NCBI RefSeq assembly: GCF_000204055.1
Contig: NW_006768767.1
Coordinates: 1,780,498 to 1,844,497, forward strand
Reading direction: 5' to 3'
DNA from: Melampsora larici-populina 98AG31
Taxonomy: Eukaryota > Basidiomycota > Pucciniomycetes > Pucciniales > Melampsoraceae
DNA: 64,000 nucleotides
This document shows, in pieces, positions 1-10,673 of this stretch (positions are counted from its first letter, which is position 1; each line of letters opens with the position of its first letter). The position numbers and the translations under genes were made by a program. The notes under the pieces were generated by a model. The model made no database searches. It worked only from the letters and a program-made list of their open reading frames with translations, and was not told the DNA's origin.

Positions 1-3000
1 CGTTCGAAACGTGGCCGTTGTTGGTCATTTGCATCACGGTAAGACGTCATTGATTGACATGTTGGTTCATGAAACTCATCCATTTGATTGGGATACAAGC
101 AAACCTGTGCGTACTTCCTCTTCCTTCACTAACATTTGCCTTCCTAATTTCGAGAGCGACGCTGATGTAAATTTTCTCCTCAACTTGTGCTTCAAAGTTA
201 CGTTACACCGACACCCATATCTTGTCTCAACAAAGAGGAATTTCATTGAAGTCTTCATCCATGTCATTTGTGCTGCCCAACTCGAAAAATAAATCATTCC
301 TAGTCAACATGATTGATACTCCCGGCCACGTCAACTTTCTAGATGAAGTGACTAACTCATTACGACTGGTAGATGGTGCCATCCTGGTAGTCGATGCTGT
401 AGAAGGGGTGAGTGCAGTCTCCGGATTCAGATTCCGCGTTGATTAAGTGGGTTGGGAACTAATTTTGACGATTTTTGTCACTATATAGGTGTTGGTCACA
501 TCAGAAAAGATTATCAGGCATCTTTTACAAGAAAACATTCCGATCGTGTTGGTAGTCAATAAAGTGGATCGACTGATATTGGAGCTACGTCTCCCCCCAG
601 CTGACGCCTATTATAAATTAAAGCATACTATTGAGGAAGTCAATACAATCATCTCAAGTGTGAACCCAGATCCTAAATTCCGTGTATCTCCCGAGTTAGG
701 GAATGTAGGTTTTGCCTCAACGGAGATGGGATGGTGTTTTAATCTTACTAGCTTTGCTAAGATGTACCGAGATACATATTGTCAGGACAAACGAGACCTT
801 TTTGATATTGAGGAATTTGGTAAACGTCTTTGGGGAAATGTATGGTACATGCCAGAGGAGAAGAAGTTTGTCAAGAAGAACAAAGGATCGAGTGTACGAT
901 CGTTTGATCATTTTATTCTAGAGCCTCTCTACAAGCTCTATGGACAGGTAAGCACATGTGCACCCCTAGCAAAAATTGCCATGTAAAATTGTTAACACTT
1001 ACCCTTTGGTAGGTTTTAGGCTCGGAGCAGACAGAGCTGCAAGAAACTCTTTCCACTCTCGGAATCTACCTTAAACCCTCTGCTTACAAACTCGACGTTC
1101 GGCCTTTACTTCGAATTGTCCTATCCCAATTTTTTGGACCCTCGACCGGTTTGGTGGACATGATTGCTGCACATATTCCAGATCCTCGACTTTCTGCCGA
1201 CAGCAAACTCTTGACGAATTATACTGGTCCTTTGGACTCCCCCATTGCTAACCACATTCGAGAGAGCGACCCTAAAGGCCCTCTCATCATTCAAGTCACA
1301 AAGCTATACCCCACTCATGATGCCGGGGAATTCAGGTCGTTCGGAAGGGTGCTCAGTGGAGTGGCACGAGCTGGTGTCAAAGTTAAAGTTTTGGGTGAGG
1401 GATACTCCGTCAATGATGAAGAAGACATGATAGAAGCTACAATCGAAAAGGTTTTCATTTCGGAATCTCGGTTTGTACGGGCATACTATCTTTAGCCTTA
1501 AGAATCATCCTTAACTGAGGGGTTGTCCTTTTCACCAGTTATTCGATCGAGACCAGTGGAGTTCCTGCCGGAAACCTCTGTTTGCTATCTGGAATTGATA
1601 ACTCGATAACAAAAACAGCTACCGTCATCGAAAGCTCCTACGCCTCCTCAGGTGGTGCTGGCGAAGGGGAGAGCCTGTACATCTTTAAGCCGATCGCCCA
1701 TCTCACAAAGTCTATTCTGAAGATTGCTGTTGAACCGCTTAATCCCTCCGAATTACCGAAATTGTTGGAAGGGTTGAGAAAAGTCAATAAGACTTATCCA
1801 TTGGTTGAGATCAAAGTTGAAGAGTCTGGTGAACATGTGGTGATTGGAACAGGCGAGATTTATCTTGATTGTTGTCTGTTTGATTTACGTGAGATCTTTT
1901 CAGAAATTGAGATCAAAGTGTCGGATCCGGTAGTCAAATTTTGTGAGACAGTAGTTGACACCTCTGTCATCAGGTGTTACGCCGAAACTCCTAACAAAAA
2001 GTAAGCCTTTTCGATTTCGCCGGATCTCATAATGGAGGTTTGGTTGATTTAACTAATCGATTCTACTTCTGCTTCTTCGTTTTGACGTGATCGGTATGTA
2101 AAAGAAACAAACTGACGATGATCGCAGAGCCCTTAGAGCGAGGGATTGCAGAAGATATCGAATCTGGTCGAATCAATATCAGGATGCCACCTAAAACACT
2201 GAGTCAGCATTTCATGGGTACTTATCAATGGGATCTTTTATCCTCTCGCTCGATTTGGGCATTTGGTCCTGAAGAAGAAGGCGGCGGGACCAACATTTTG
2301 ATGAATGATACGCTGCCCACCGAGGTTGATCGAATCTTGTTGTCAAGTGTGAAGGAGAGTGTCAAACAAGGGTTTCAGTGGGGAACAAGGGAGGGCCCTA
2401 TTTGTGATGAACGTAAGCATGGAACGACGATATAGACGACGAATCGCTTCAATGGTATTAATGATATTGTGCTCTTGTTTGTTTGCCAGCAATCCGGAAT
2501 GTCAAGTTTCGTCTTTTAGACGCCACCCTAGCTGACGAGCCAATCTATCGAGGAGGTGGTCAGATCATCCCAACAGCAAGACGTGTCTGCTATTCTTCCT
2601 TCATGATGGTGAGTACCCATTGTTTTGACCAGGTATGAGTGGTCTCTGCGCTAAGTTCTCGAGTTCTCGCATTCTAGGCAACTCCTAGACTCATGGAACC
2701 TGTATATTACATCGAAGTGCAAGCTCCAGCCGACTGTGTGCCTGCTGTTTATGCAGTTTTGGCGAGGCGAAGAGGTCAGTTGATATGTTTAGGTTCATCT
2801 TGACATTTACCGCGGAACTCACAATGCCATTGGGTTGGTGGCTTTACCACAGGGCATGTTACACAAGATATCCCTAAACCTGGATCACCTCTCTACACAG
2901 TGAAAGCGTACATACCAGTGATCGATGCCAACGGTTTTGAAACCGACCTACGAACCCATACCCAAGGACAAAGTTTCTGCTTACAAACATTTGATCACTG

Positions 3001-3350
3001 GTCCATAGTTCCTGGTGACCCTACCGACAAGTCTATTGTTCTTCGTCCTTTAGAACCCGCCTCTGCGCAAGCATTGTAAGTGATATTCATTAGCTTATCG
3101 GATCATTTTTCGAAGATATGTATTGTGTAGATCTATCTGACTCCTGACGGCTTTTAGGGCACGAGATATGGCATTGAAGACTCGTCGGAGGAAAGGTCTT
3201 GGTGATAATATGTCGGTGGCCAAGGTAAATTTTTACAAAAGTTTGTTCACTATTTGTATCTCGCTGATAAGATATCCCTTTCTCCAGTACATCGAAGCAG
3301 ATCTCGTTTCAGCTTTAATTGCAGCTGGTCAAGAAGATCTGCTAGGTTGA
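1..3350 (+). CDS. SNU114: U5 snRNP GTPase SNU114/EFTUD2 (5' partial)
   Basis: EF-2-like GTPase of the U5 snRNP, which controls Brr2/Prp8 action during spliceosome activation and disassembly (family knowledge). The G1 motif GHLHHGKT, the G3 motif DTPGHVNF and the G4 motif NKVDRL are all visible. They are followed by the family-typical [17 protein letters not shown] stretch and the EF-2-like domains II-V ([37 protein letters not shown]). I read eleven exons: 2-106, 198-407, 489-947, 1013-1470, 1539-2000, 2105-2412, 2490-2608, 2678-2774, 2853-3075, 3158-3224 and 3298-3350, all joined by GT-AG introns that keep the frame. The acidic N-terminal region typical of Snu114 lies upstream of the window. 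The C-terminus ends AAGQEDLLG and then TGA. Family assignment is firm; exon ends are read by eye. Confidence 0.93.
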
Positions 3351-3783
3351 ACGCAGAAAATCCAATATAAGACTTGAAGTTTTTTTTCCTTTGGAGATTA
3401 TGTTAGCATGTAATCTTGCTCTCATAGATGATGTATTTGATATCAAGAGTGTGTTTTGCAGCTATTTGTTGATGAATGAAATAAAAAAGTGCATCAAGAT
3501 GTAGAAAGTTTGCAATTTATTCAAACCTTGTGGTACACAGATTGTCTTGCATATTCTCACAGATTGTCTTACATATTCTTGCTCTATGCGTACCTGAAAA
3601 CAATGAAGAAATTGACTTCTTCGAATACAAATTTACTATTCTACCGCATGGAATAAACCTCAGTCAGTGTATGATGATAGTAAATTGTGGCTGTAGTCAA
3701 GAAAAGCAAAATATGATTCAGAACCAACAGGAATTCAGGAAAGCATCTGATATCAATTCACACACCAGGCAAATTGAGGTCAT
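3351..3783. other. 3' flank of SNU114, no gene seen
   Basis: AT-rich sequence after the SNU114 stop. One short open frame (3530-3832) has no recognisable domain and runs into the neighbouring MITE, so it is not called. Confidence 0.5.
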
Positions 3784-3786
3784 ATA

Positions 3787-3927
3787 CACTGCCAGCATTA
3801 AAGAGGTTCCCAGATGGGAATATGAATCGTAGGAACCAGACATCCTTTGTGACTACATATATCACAATGGCGGTCTGATCCCTGTGACCCAAATTCCCAT
3901 CTGGGAACCTCTTTAATGCTGGCAGTG
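3787..3927. mobile_element. 141-bp CACTG-ended MITE
   Basis: Two perfect 35-bp inverted arms (3787-3821 and 3893-3927) enclose a 71-bp unique centre. The termini begin CACTGCCAGC. The trinucleotide ATA lies directly outside both arms (3784-3786 and 3928-3930), fitting a 3-bp target-site duplication. CACTA-superfamily transposons have CACTA/CACTG ends and 2-3 bp duplications, so a CACTA-type non-autonomous element is the best guess. A simple fold-back element is the alternative, since a 3-bp duplication is weak evidence by itself. It has no coding capacity. Confidence 0.6.
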
Positions 3928-3974
3928 ATAGTGAATACAGGTTATGCGGTCATGTTGAAAACAGAATACATATA

Positions 3975-4427
3975 CAGTCAAACCTGTTGTATGGCATACC
4001 TGTATATTGGCTTAACCTGCCAAATTGCATACATTTTGGCCTGGACAAGCATGGTCAGGGCCAAATTATGCCTTCTCTGTCTAATGCCTTATGGCATACT
4101 TTTCTTGGACATTAGTATGGTATTAAGGCATAAAATACCCAAAAAAATGCACACAGTGTGTACATACATATGTTATGTGTACTTTATATGATCCATCTTT
4201 TGTGCCCTTGATCCCATTCAAGTATCATGAAATGGAGCAATTAGGTGTACTCAAAAGCTGTGCTATCAGAAAAATCTGTCTTATGACATGAAAATATGTG
4301 ATTATAGAGATAATTTGAAAGGCATACAATTATGCCATATGGCAGTACTCTGCCATATGACGTAACCTGCTATAAGGCATGCCAAATTGGTTGGACCAAG
4401 GGGTATGTCTTAAGACAGGTTTGACTC
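3975..4427. mobile_element. Tc1/mariner-like MITE, 453 bp
   Basis: Imperfect terminal inverted repeats: the left end reads cagtcaaacctgttgtatg, and the right end read on the other strand begins gagtcaaacctgtcttaag. Both arms reach the shared word catacc about 25 bp in. TA lies directly outside each end (3973-3974 and 4428-4429), the duplication expected of Tc1/mariner/pogo elements. The interior has further inverted ATGGCATA-type words and no coding potential for a transposase. Boundaries rest on the arms and the TA dinucleotides, so confidence is moderate. Confidence 0.5.
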
Positions 4428-4480
4428 TATTCCCGCGCCCTGGGTCATGTCACAACTACATGACATGTCTTCATGTAGCA

Positions 4481-4504
4481 CACCACTGTAGGGCTGTGAC
4501 CCGG
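4481..4504 (+). repeat. hAT left end: 8-bp TSD plus 16-bp TIR
   Basis: The duplication CACCACTG occupies 4481-4488 and the terminal inverted repeat 4489-4504. A 30-bp subterminal block at 4531-4560 matches the 366-bp MITE at 45990-46019 (opposite strand) with one mismatch. Confidence 0.88.
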
Positions 4505-4918
4505 GCCCGGGTGTGACAGGGCCGACCCGAGGCCAAGTCCGACCTTGGGTAGACCCGAGGACCTCTCAGAAACGCTTGGGTTGATCAGGGCACGCCCTGA
4601 ATCTTGGGCCCCAAGGCTTGGCAGGGTCAGGCTCAGTAAAATGAGGGCAAAAAAGGCTTGTGTATTTATTTTGAGTTCATGTGTTCAGAACAAAGCTCAC
4701 AAGTCTCAACTTAGTAATTGAAAAAACTCGTTTCAGGGTCAAAAACAAGAATAAGAGAGTTAAACACTCGGAGGGGGGATATAGTTATATAGTTCATGTT
4801 TTTAATCAAGTGGAATAAAAAGTATAAAATGCTCTAAGAGCCTACTTAGAACTGAACAATTCTCTTGAGGACTACTTTTAATATAAGACTGTACTTTGAG
4901 TTGTGAAAATAAAACAAT

Positions 4919-5009
4919 TTACTTTGGTAAGACTGGTAAGACCTTGGTCCAGCTTTTGAGACAGACTTGAGCCTCAAGGTCCGTGGGGGTGAAAGAGGCT
5001 TGGTGATCA
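4919..5009 (-). pseudogene. hAT transposase, 3' end beyond the copia insertion
   Basis: On the minus strand downstream of the copia element, the frame continues with SDHQASFTPTDLEAQVCLKSW and stops at 4919-4921. This is the usual hAT tail after the ERAFS motif (a variant of LSPETVEALVCLKSW). Joining it to the part at 10674 leaves one copy of the GATCA duplication. This shows the copia element landed inside the C-terminal coding sequence of the transposase. Confidence 0.82.
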
Positions 5010-5514
5010 TATTGGATTATTTTCATCATCGAGCTGAACTCATGTTGTGTCAAGACCTTCAAGCGTTAAGTAAATAGATCAATGTTGTCACAAAACGTTC
5101 AACGGTCGTATGTACAAGTAGAACATTGTCGACTCGATCAGTTTAGAGCTAATGATACATGAAAGGGGTAAATGTGTGTTTGGTTGTCAGTTGATTGGAA
5201 TGTAAGCTTAGCGAAGTAGTGCATGAATGCAGGGGTGGTCACGCGTCTTTCTTTTCTCTTTTTGTTTGTCTAATTTTTGTCTTATATGTGTGTTCGCTCG
5301 TGTTGTCCCCTTTAGTTTTTCTTTTTCCTCACCGTCTGGGAAAAGAAATTCTAAAGTTTTATTTCTTTGTCAAACCTTGTCAGGTTTGCTATCTTCTTAA
5401 AATCTCTTCAAGTCTAGTCAGCTCGCTGTCGAGAGATTTATATTGTTTTTCTTTGTTAAAGCCTTTAACACAGATATCATCAACGTCGAGTTGTATCTCC
5501 GTTGTATTCTTTTA
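5010..5514 (+). repeat. copia-1 5' LTR
   Basis: 505-bp direct repeat, begins TATTGG and ends CTTTTA. Its boundaries are set by the GATCA duplication and by the first base at which the two copies diverge outward. The termini are TA...TA and not the usual TG...CA. The short open frames inside it are not genes. Confidence 0.93.
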
Positions 5515-5526
5515 TGGTAGCGAGAG
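5515..5526 (+). promoter_or_regulatory. copia-1 primer-binding site
   Basis: TGGTAGCGAGAG starts at the first base after the LTR. TGG pairs with the CCA end of a tRNA. The first eight bases equal the start of the Ty1 site that binds the 3' end of initiator Met tRNA (recalled, not searched). This points to ordinary priming from a tRNA 3' end. Confidence 0.6.
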
Positions 5527-5556
5527 TATCATTCGACACCTGTCTTTCAACTGTCC

Positions 5557-8500
5557 ATGTCTAGTTCTTCCGAACGTCCTCAATCAGAAGAACCTTCACT
5601 TACCGACGACGAGTCTACGGAATCAACCACTTCCAGTTCATCTTCTGCATCAAACCAAACCGCCAAACTTCAGATTTCCACTTCATCAACTTTTGATACG
5701 TTGTTGAATTCTTCGAACACTATGTCGACCGAGGAAACTCCAAATGCATTATTTGGAAATTCTCTACAGAAGTATGGTCAGCAGTTGAATAATGCTTTAA
5801 GCAAATTCAAGTTAACCGATGTCCTAGAAGATGGTAACTACCCTGTCTGGAGCCGATGTATAGTTGTAAATCTCGAAACCATAGAATTGCACCACTATGT
5901 CTTGGTGAAAGACTATGTAGACTCTGAACTCACGAAAGATCAAGTACTCAAGACCAGGAAGATCATAGTCAATTATATCTTAAACTATTTAGACAAGAAA
6001 AATCAAACTCAGTCTGTCACCCATCTCAATGATCCTAATGATCCTTTAGAGATCATCTATGATCCTTTCAAATTGTGGTTATATCTCAAAGAGAGACATT
6101 TTCTCGTAAATGCCCAACGTTTAGCTTTCATCACTAAATCATTGAGTACAATTAAAATCACTCGTGGTGAAACTTTAACTTCTTTCCTTGATACTTTTGA
6201 AAATCTTTTCGTCGACTTTCTACGATATGGAGGTAAAATGGATGACATGCAGTCAGCTATCAGGCTCATCGATGCAATTGATACGTTATCGAGTCACACT
6301 GTCGAGTTCATTCATACAACTGTTGTCCCTCTTACTCGGATTGGAGTCGCCAAGTATCTTCGCGAGTTTGAAACCCGTCACTCCTTCTCTACCGAAGTCA
6401 CTCGTGGAACCAATTTCTCTGAAGTCAACGCTAATTCAGCTTATCGAGGAAATCGTGTTGTCTGTACTGAGACTGTGTGCCGAGGTAACCATCCTCCAGA
6501 GAAATGTTGGTCGAAACCTGAGAACTTCAAGGAAAGAGACGATTTCTTAGCTCGACGAAGAGGCATCAAATCAAATCAACATACGAATGTCAAATCTCAA
6601 CCTTCATTCAACGGATCCGTTCCCTCTTCTCAAGAACAAGTTCGTGGAATGAAACGAGTGACCGATCAAGCTTCAGCCAATGCCGTCACTGCTTCTTTAG
6701 AAATGATGTGCCTCAACACAGAACTTACCCCATTGAAATCAAATGATGTAACTTCAGTTTCTATTCACACTGAGATGATGACTGGTCATACCATTTTTGA
6801 AGAAGTAGATTCAGAACCTTCCGCCAACGCTTCAAAAGTCGAAAACTCTATGACTATTTGGGCGTTACACGACACAGGAGCAACTCATCACATGTTCAAT
6901 GTCAAATCAATCTTTGTTCAAGATAGTCTTAAACCAATTGAAGAGTCAAATCTAAGATTGAAACTTGCTGGTGGTAATGTGTCACTCGCGGTAGAAAGTG
7001 TTGGACGAGTTCAGTTGAAAGCTGGAGATGGAACTGTGTTTGAGTTGTCTGAGTGTTTATACGTTCCGGAATTATCTAAGAATTTGATTGCTGGGGGAGT
7101 TTTGAAGATGAAAGGAGTTAGAGAAGTGTATGACAAGACCGAACCGAACTGCTTTGCTTTAGTCAATAAAGGACTAGCCATCTTTAATGGGGTCATCTTA
7201 CCTAATGGACTCATGAACATCATTATCGATCCAGTAAGCAATCCGAACACCATCAAGTCTGAACCTTCATCTTGCTCATCTATCTTTCATCGTCGCTTAG
7301 GTCACATCAGTCCTCAGTACTTAAGACAAATGGTGAAAAATGGAAGTGTTGATGGGATTAAGGACCTTGATTTTGAATTTATGAATTGTGATATTTGCTC
7401 GTTGTCTAAAAATACAAAATTACCCTTCAATCATACTCGTCCCAGAGCTACTAAATTTCTCGAGAACGTTCATGTTGATCTTAGTGGAATAAATCGTATA
7501 ACTGCTGTAGGAAATGAAAAGTACTACATTTTATTTTGTGATGATTTCTCAAGCTTCCGTCATATCTATGGGCTTCGAGATAAGAGCAAAGAAGAAGTGA
7601 AATCTGTGGTTATGTCCTACATTGCTCTGAGTGAACGCCAAACATGTTGCAAGTTGAAACAACTCACTTTGGATTGAGGGGGAGAATTCTTAAACAACTC
7701 TCTCGGACCTGAACTTCGTAACTTGGGAATTGTCCTTCATCTCACGGCGGGTCATACTCCGGAACAGAATGGAGTAGCTGAGAGGGGAAATCGTACAGTT
7801 ATGACTAAGGCCCGATGCATGATGATCGAGTCTGGAGTTCCCTTGAGTTTCTGGTTTTTAGCATGTGAAGCTGCAGTTTTTCTCACCAATCGAACCATCA
7901 CCAAAGCTGTGTCCAATTTCAAAAGTCCTTTTGAAATATGGTATTTCAGAAAACCCTCTATCTCTCATCTTAGAGTGTTCGGATGCAAAGTGTTCCGATT
8001 GATTCGGAAGGAACTCAGAACGTCCAAATATCTTCCAGTTAGCTCTGAAGGAGTTCTGGTTGGTTTCTATCAAGACAACTTCAATTATAGAATTTTCGAT
8101 CTTAATGACAAGAAATTTCACATTACACCTCATGTCACTTTCAATGAAGATCAATTTCCGTTTCGAGTTCACCCATCAAGGATTTCTGATAATGAAACCG
8201 ATGTGATCAGGACCTTCTACTTCGATGATGATGATTCTTCGGAAGAAATCAACGTTGAAACAAACGCTGAGATCTCTAACGAGAATTCTGATGAAGTAGA
8301 AGCCTGTGAACAAAATTTTCAATCAGTTCCAATCACTCCTTCTGAAACTCCTGAAGTCATTCACGAAACTGTTGATTCAACCGATAATCCATCAAACATC
8401 GATTCAAATGATTCTCAACCTTCAGTCCCTACTCAAACTCGATTCACCTTTCGGAACATACCTAAAGTTGACTACAAGGGTATGGCCAGCATGGCAGTCT

Positions 8501-10146
8501 TTGAGGATACCGATTACTTGTCACAGTTCGATTGTCTTCCGCCTGAAGTGAATCATGTGTCATCTTCCACGCCGGATCCGAAATCTTACAAGAAGGCCAT
8601 GAGCTCGGGTGACTCCCAGCTCTGGACCGAAGCTTGTAACAAGGAGATGTCTTCCCTTTTGAAAAAGGATGTGTGGACCCTTGTCGATCGTCCGACTCAC
8701 AAAGCAGTCATCAGAGGCATGTGGATTTTTAGAAAGAAAGACACTGCTGATGGTTCCATCAAGTTCAAAGCTCGATATGTAGCTATGGGGAATACTCAGG
8801 TTGAAGGTGTGGATTATGGCGAAACCTTTGCCCCTACGGGCAAACCTACTTCTTTTCGTATTCTTGTTGCTATGGCTGCCATTCATGGGTGGGAAATCCA
8901 TCAAATGGACGCCGTGACTGCTTTTCTCAACGGCATTCTTGAAGAAGAAATTTACATAGAACAACCTGAAGGATTTCAAGTCAAAGGTCAAGAACATATG
9001 GTTTTGAAGCTGAACCGGTCTCTTTATGGTCTAAAACAGTCACCAAAGATCTGGCAAGATGATGTTGAAGGATTCTTAATTGAAATTGGATTTCATCAGT
9101 GTGAAGTTGATCCATGTGTTTACATCAGATCAGATGAAGAAAATGAAAAGTTTACAGCTGTATATGTTCATGTAGATGATATGGCCATCACTGGAAATGA
9201 AATTGAAAAATTCAAAACTGAAATCTCACTGAAATGGGAAATGGAAGATCTTGGATTGGCTAAGATGGTTGTTGGTATTGAAATTCAAAGACGAGGAAAT
9301 CAAATTTACGCTTTAACTCAATCCAAATTTGCTCTAACCATTCTTAATAGATTTGAAATGACTACTTCAAAATCTGCTTCAACACCTTTAACTCCAAATC
9401 TAAAACTCTATCGTGCAACTGATGAAGAGGCTGCTAAATTCTTATTACTCAAACTGAATTATAGAAGTGCTGTGGGCTCTCTTATTTACTTATCACAATG
9501 TACACGTCCTGACTTAGCCTACGCAGTGGGTGTCCTGTCTCAGCATCTCGACAAACCGGGGATCCAACACTGGAACGCAGCTCTCAATGTTTTTCGGTAT
9601 CTCAAAGGTACAATTAATCTTGGTATTGTATACTCGGGTAAAGATGTCTCTTCAGTCTCCGGTCAACGAAGCTATCAATTTCCCATCTCTCACTGTGATG
9701 CAGACTGGGCTGGAGATCGCAGTACTCGCCGGTCCACCACTGGTTATATTTTCACTCTTGCTGGTGGTGCGCTCTCATGGAAAAGTCGTTTGCAACCAAC
9801 TGTTGCATTATCTTCAACAGAGGCTGAGTATAGAGCGATAACTGAAGCGGGTCAAGAATTACTCTGGTTAAGAAGAATGATGGGTTATTTTGGTTGTTAC
9901 GATTCAGAAGCTACTGTCCTAGAAAGTGACAATCTCGGTGCAATTCATCTTACTAGCAAATCAATCTTTCATGGACGTACAAAACATATTGAGATACAGT
10001 ATCATTGGATCCGGGAGGTTGTCAACAAGAAGGAGATGATTATTAAACATTGTCCAACAAGTGAAATGGTTGCTGATTTACTTACAAAAGCACTTGGTAA
10101 GCAGCAATTCATCAAGTTGAGAAGTAAATTAGGTGTGAAATCTTAA
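5557..10146 (+). pseudogene. copia-1 Gag-Pol with one in-frame stop in integrase
   Basis: One frame of about 1,530 codons, interrupted only by TGA at 7675-7677. In order: a Gag domain (residues about 60-280) with a variant zinc knuckle CTETVCRGNHPPEKC, protease motif HDTGATHH, pre-integrase HRRLGH...CDIC, integrase with HVDLSG and HTPEQNGVAER, reverse transcriptase with WIFRKKD and the YVHVDDM active site, and RNase H (HCDADWAGD; STEAEYRAI). The stop falls immediately after the second catalytic Asp of the integrase D,D35E triad, just before GGEF, so the copy should make Gag-protease but no full integrase or RT. Everything downstream stays in frame, so this looks like a single recent nonsense change. 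The first ATG of the frame is at 5557; an alternative Met lies at 5722. Confidence 0.9.
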
Positions 10147-10159
10147 CGGTGAAAGTCTT

Positions 10160-10168
10160 GAGGGGGAG
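10160..10168 (+). promoter_or_regulatory. copia-1 polypurine tract
   Basis: gagggggag abuts the 3' LTR, the expected plus-strand priming site for reverse transcription. Confidence 0.8.
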
Positions 10169-10673
10169 TATTGGATTATTTTCATCATCGAGCTGAACTC
10201 ATGTTGTGTCAAGACCTTCAAGCGTTAAGTAAATAGATCAATGTTGTCACAAAACGTTCAACGGTCGTATGTACAAGTAGAACATTGTCGACTCGATCAG
10301 TTTAGAGCTAATGATACATGAAAGGGGTAAATGTGTGTTTGGTTGTCAGTTGATTGGAATGTAAGCTTAGCGAAGTAGTGCATGAATGCAGGGGTGGTCA
10401 CGCGTCTTTCTTTTCTCTTTTTGTTTGTCTAATTTTTGTCTTATATGTGTGTTCGCTCGTGTTGTCCCCTTTAGTTTTTCTTTTTCCTCACCGTCTGGGA
10501 AAAGAAATTCTAAAGTTTTATTTCTTTGTCAAACCTTGTCAGGTTTGCTATCTTCTTAAAATCTCTTCAAGTCTAGTCAGCTCGCTGTCGAGAGATTTAT
10601 ATTGTTTTTCTTTGTTAAAGCCTTTAACACAGATATCATCAACGTCGAGTTGTATCTCCGTTGTATTCTTTTA
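10169..10673 (+). repeat. copia-1 3' LTR
   Basis: Second copy of the 505-bp LTR, same length and no difference seen from the 5' copy. It follows the purine tract gagggggag and is followed by the GATCA duplication. Confidence 0.93.

Larger units (their letters stand above)
5010..10673 (+). mobile_element. Ty1/copia LTR retrotransposon, copia-1
   Basis: A complete 5,664-bp element with two 505-bp LTRs that look identical by eye, a 5-bp target duplication GATCA (5005-5009 and 10674-10678), a primer-binding site directly after the left LTR and a purine tract directly before the right LTR. The internal region carries one long gag-pol frame with the copia order Gag, protease, integrase, reverse transcriptase, RNase H, broken by one stop. 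Identical LTRs mean recent insertion. It is inserted into the hAT transposase, so it is younger than that element. Confidence 0.95.

Noticed and set aside
5195..5707. Open frame, repeated at 10354-10674
   Set aside because: It lies mostly in the copia-1 LTR, occurs in both LTR copies and overlaps the gag start in another frame; a shadow, not a gene.
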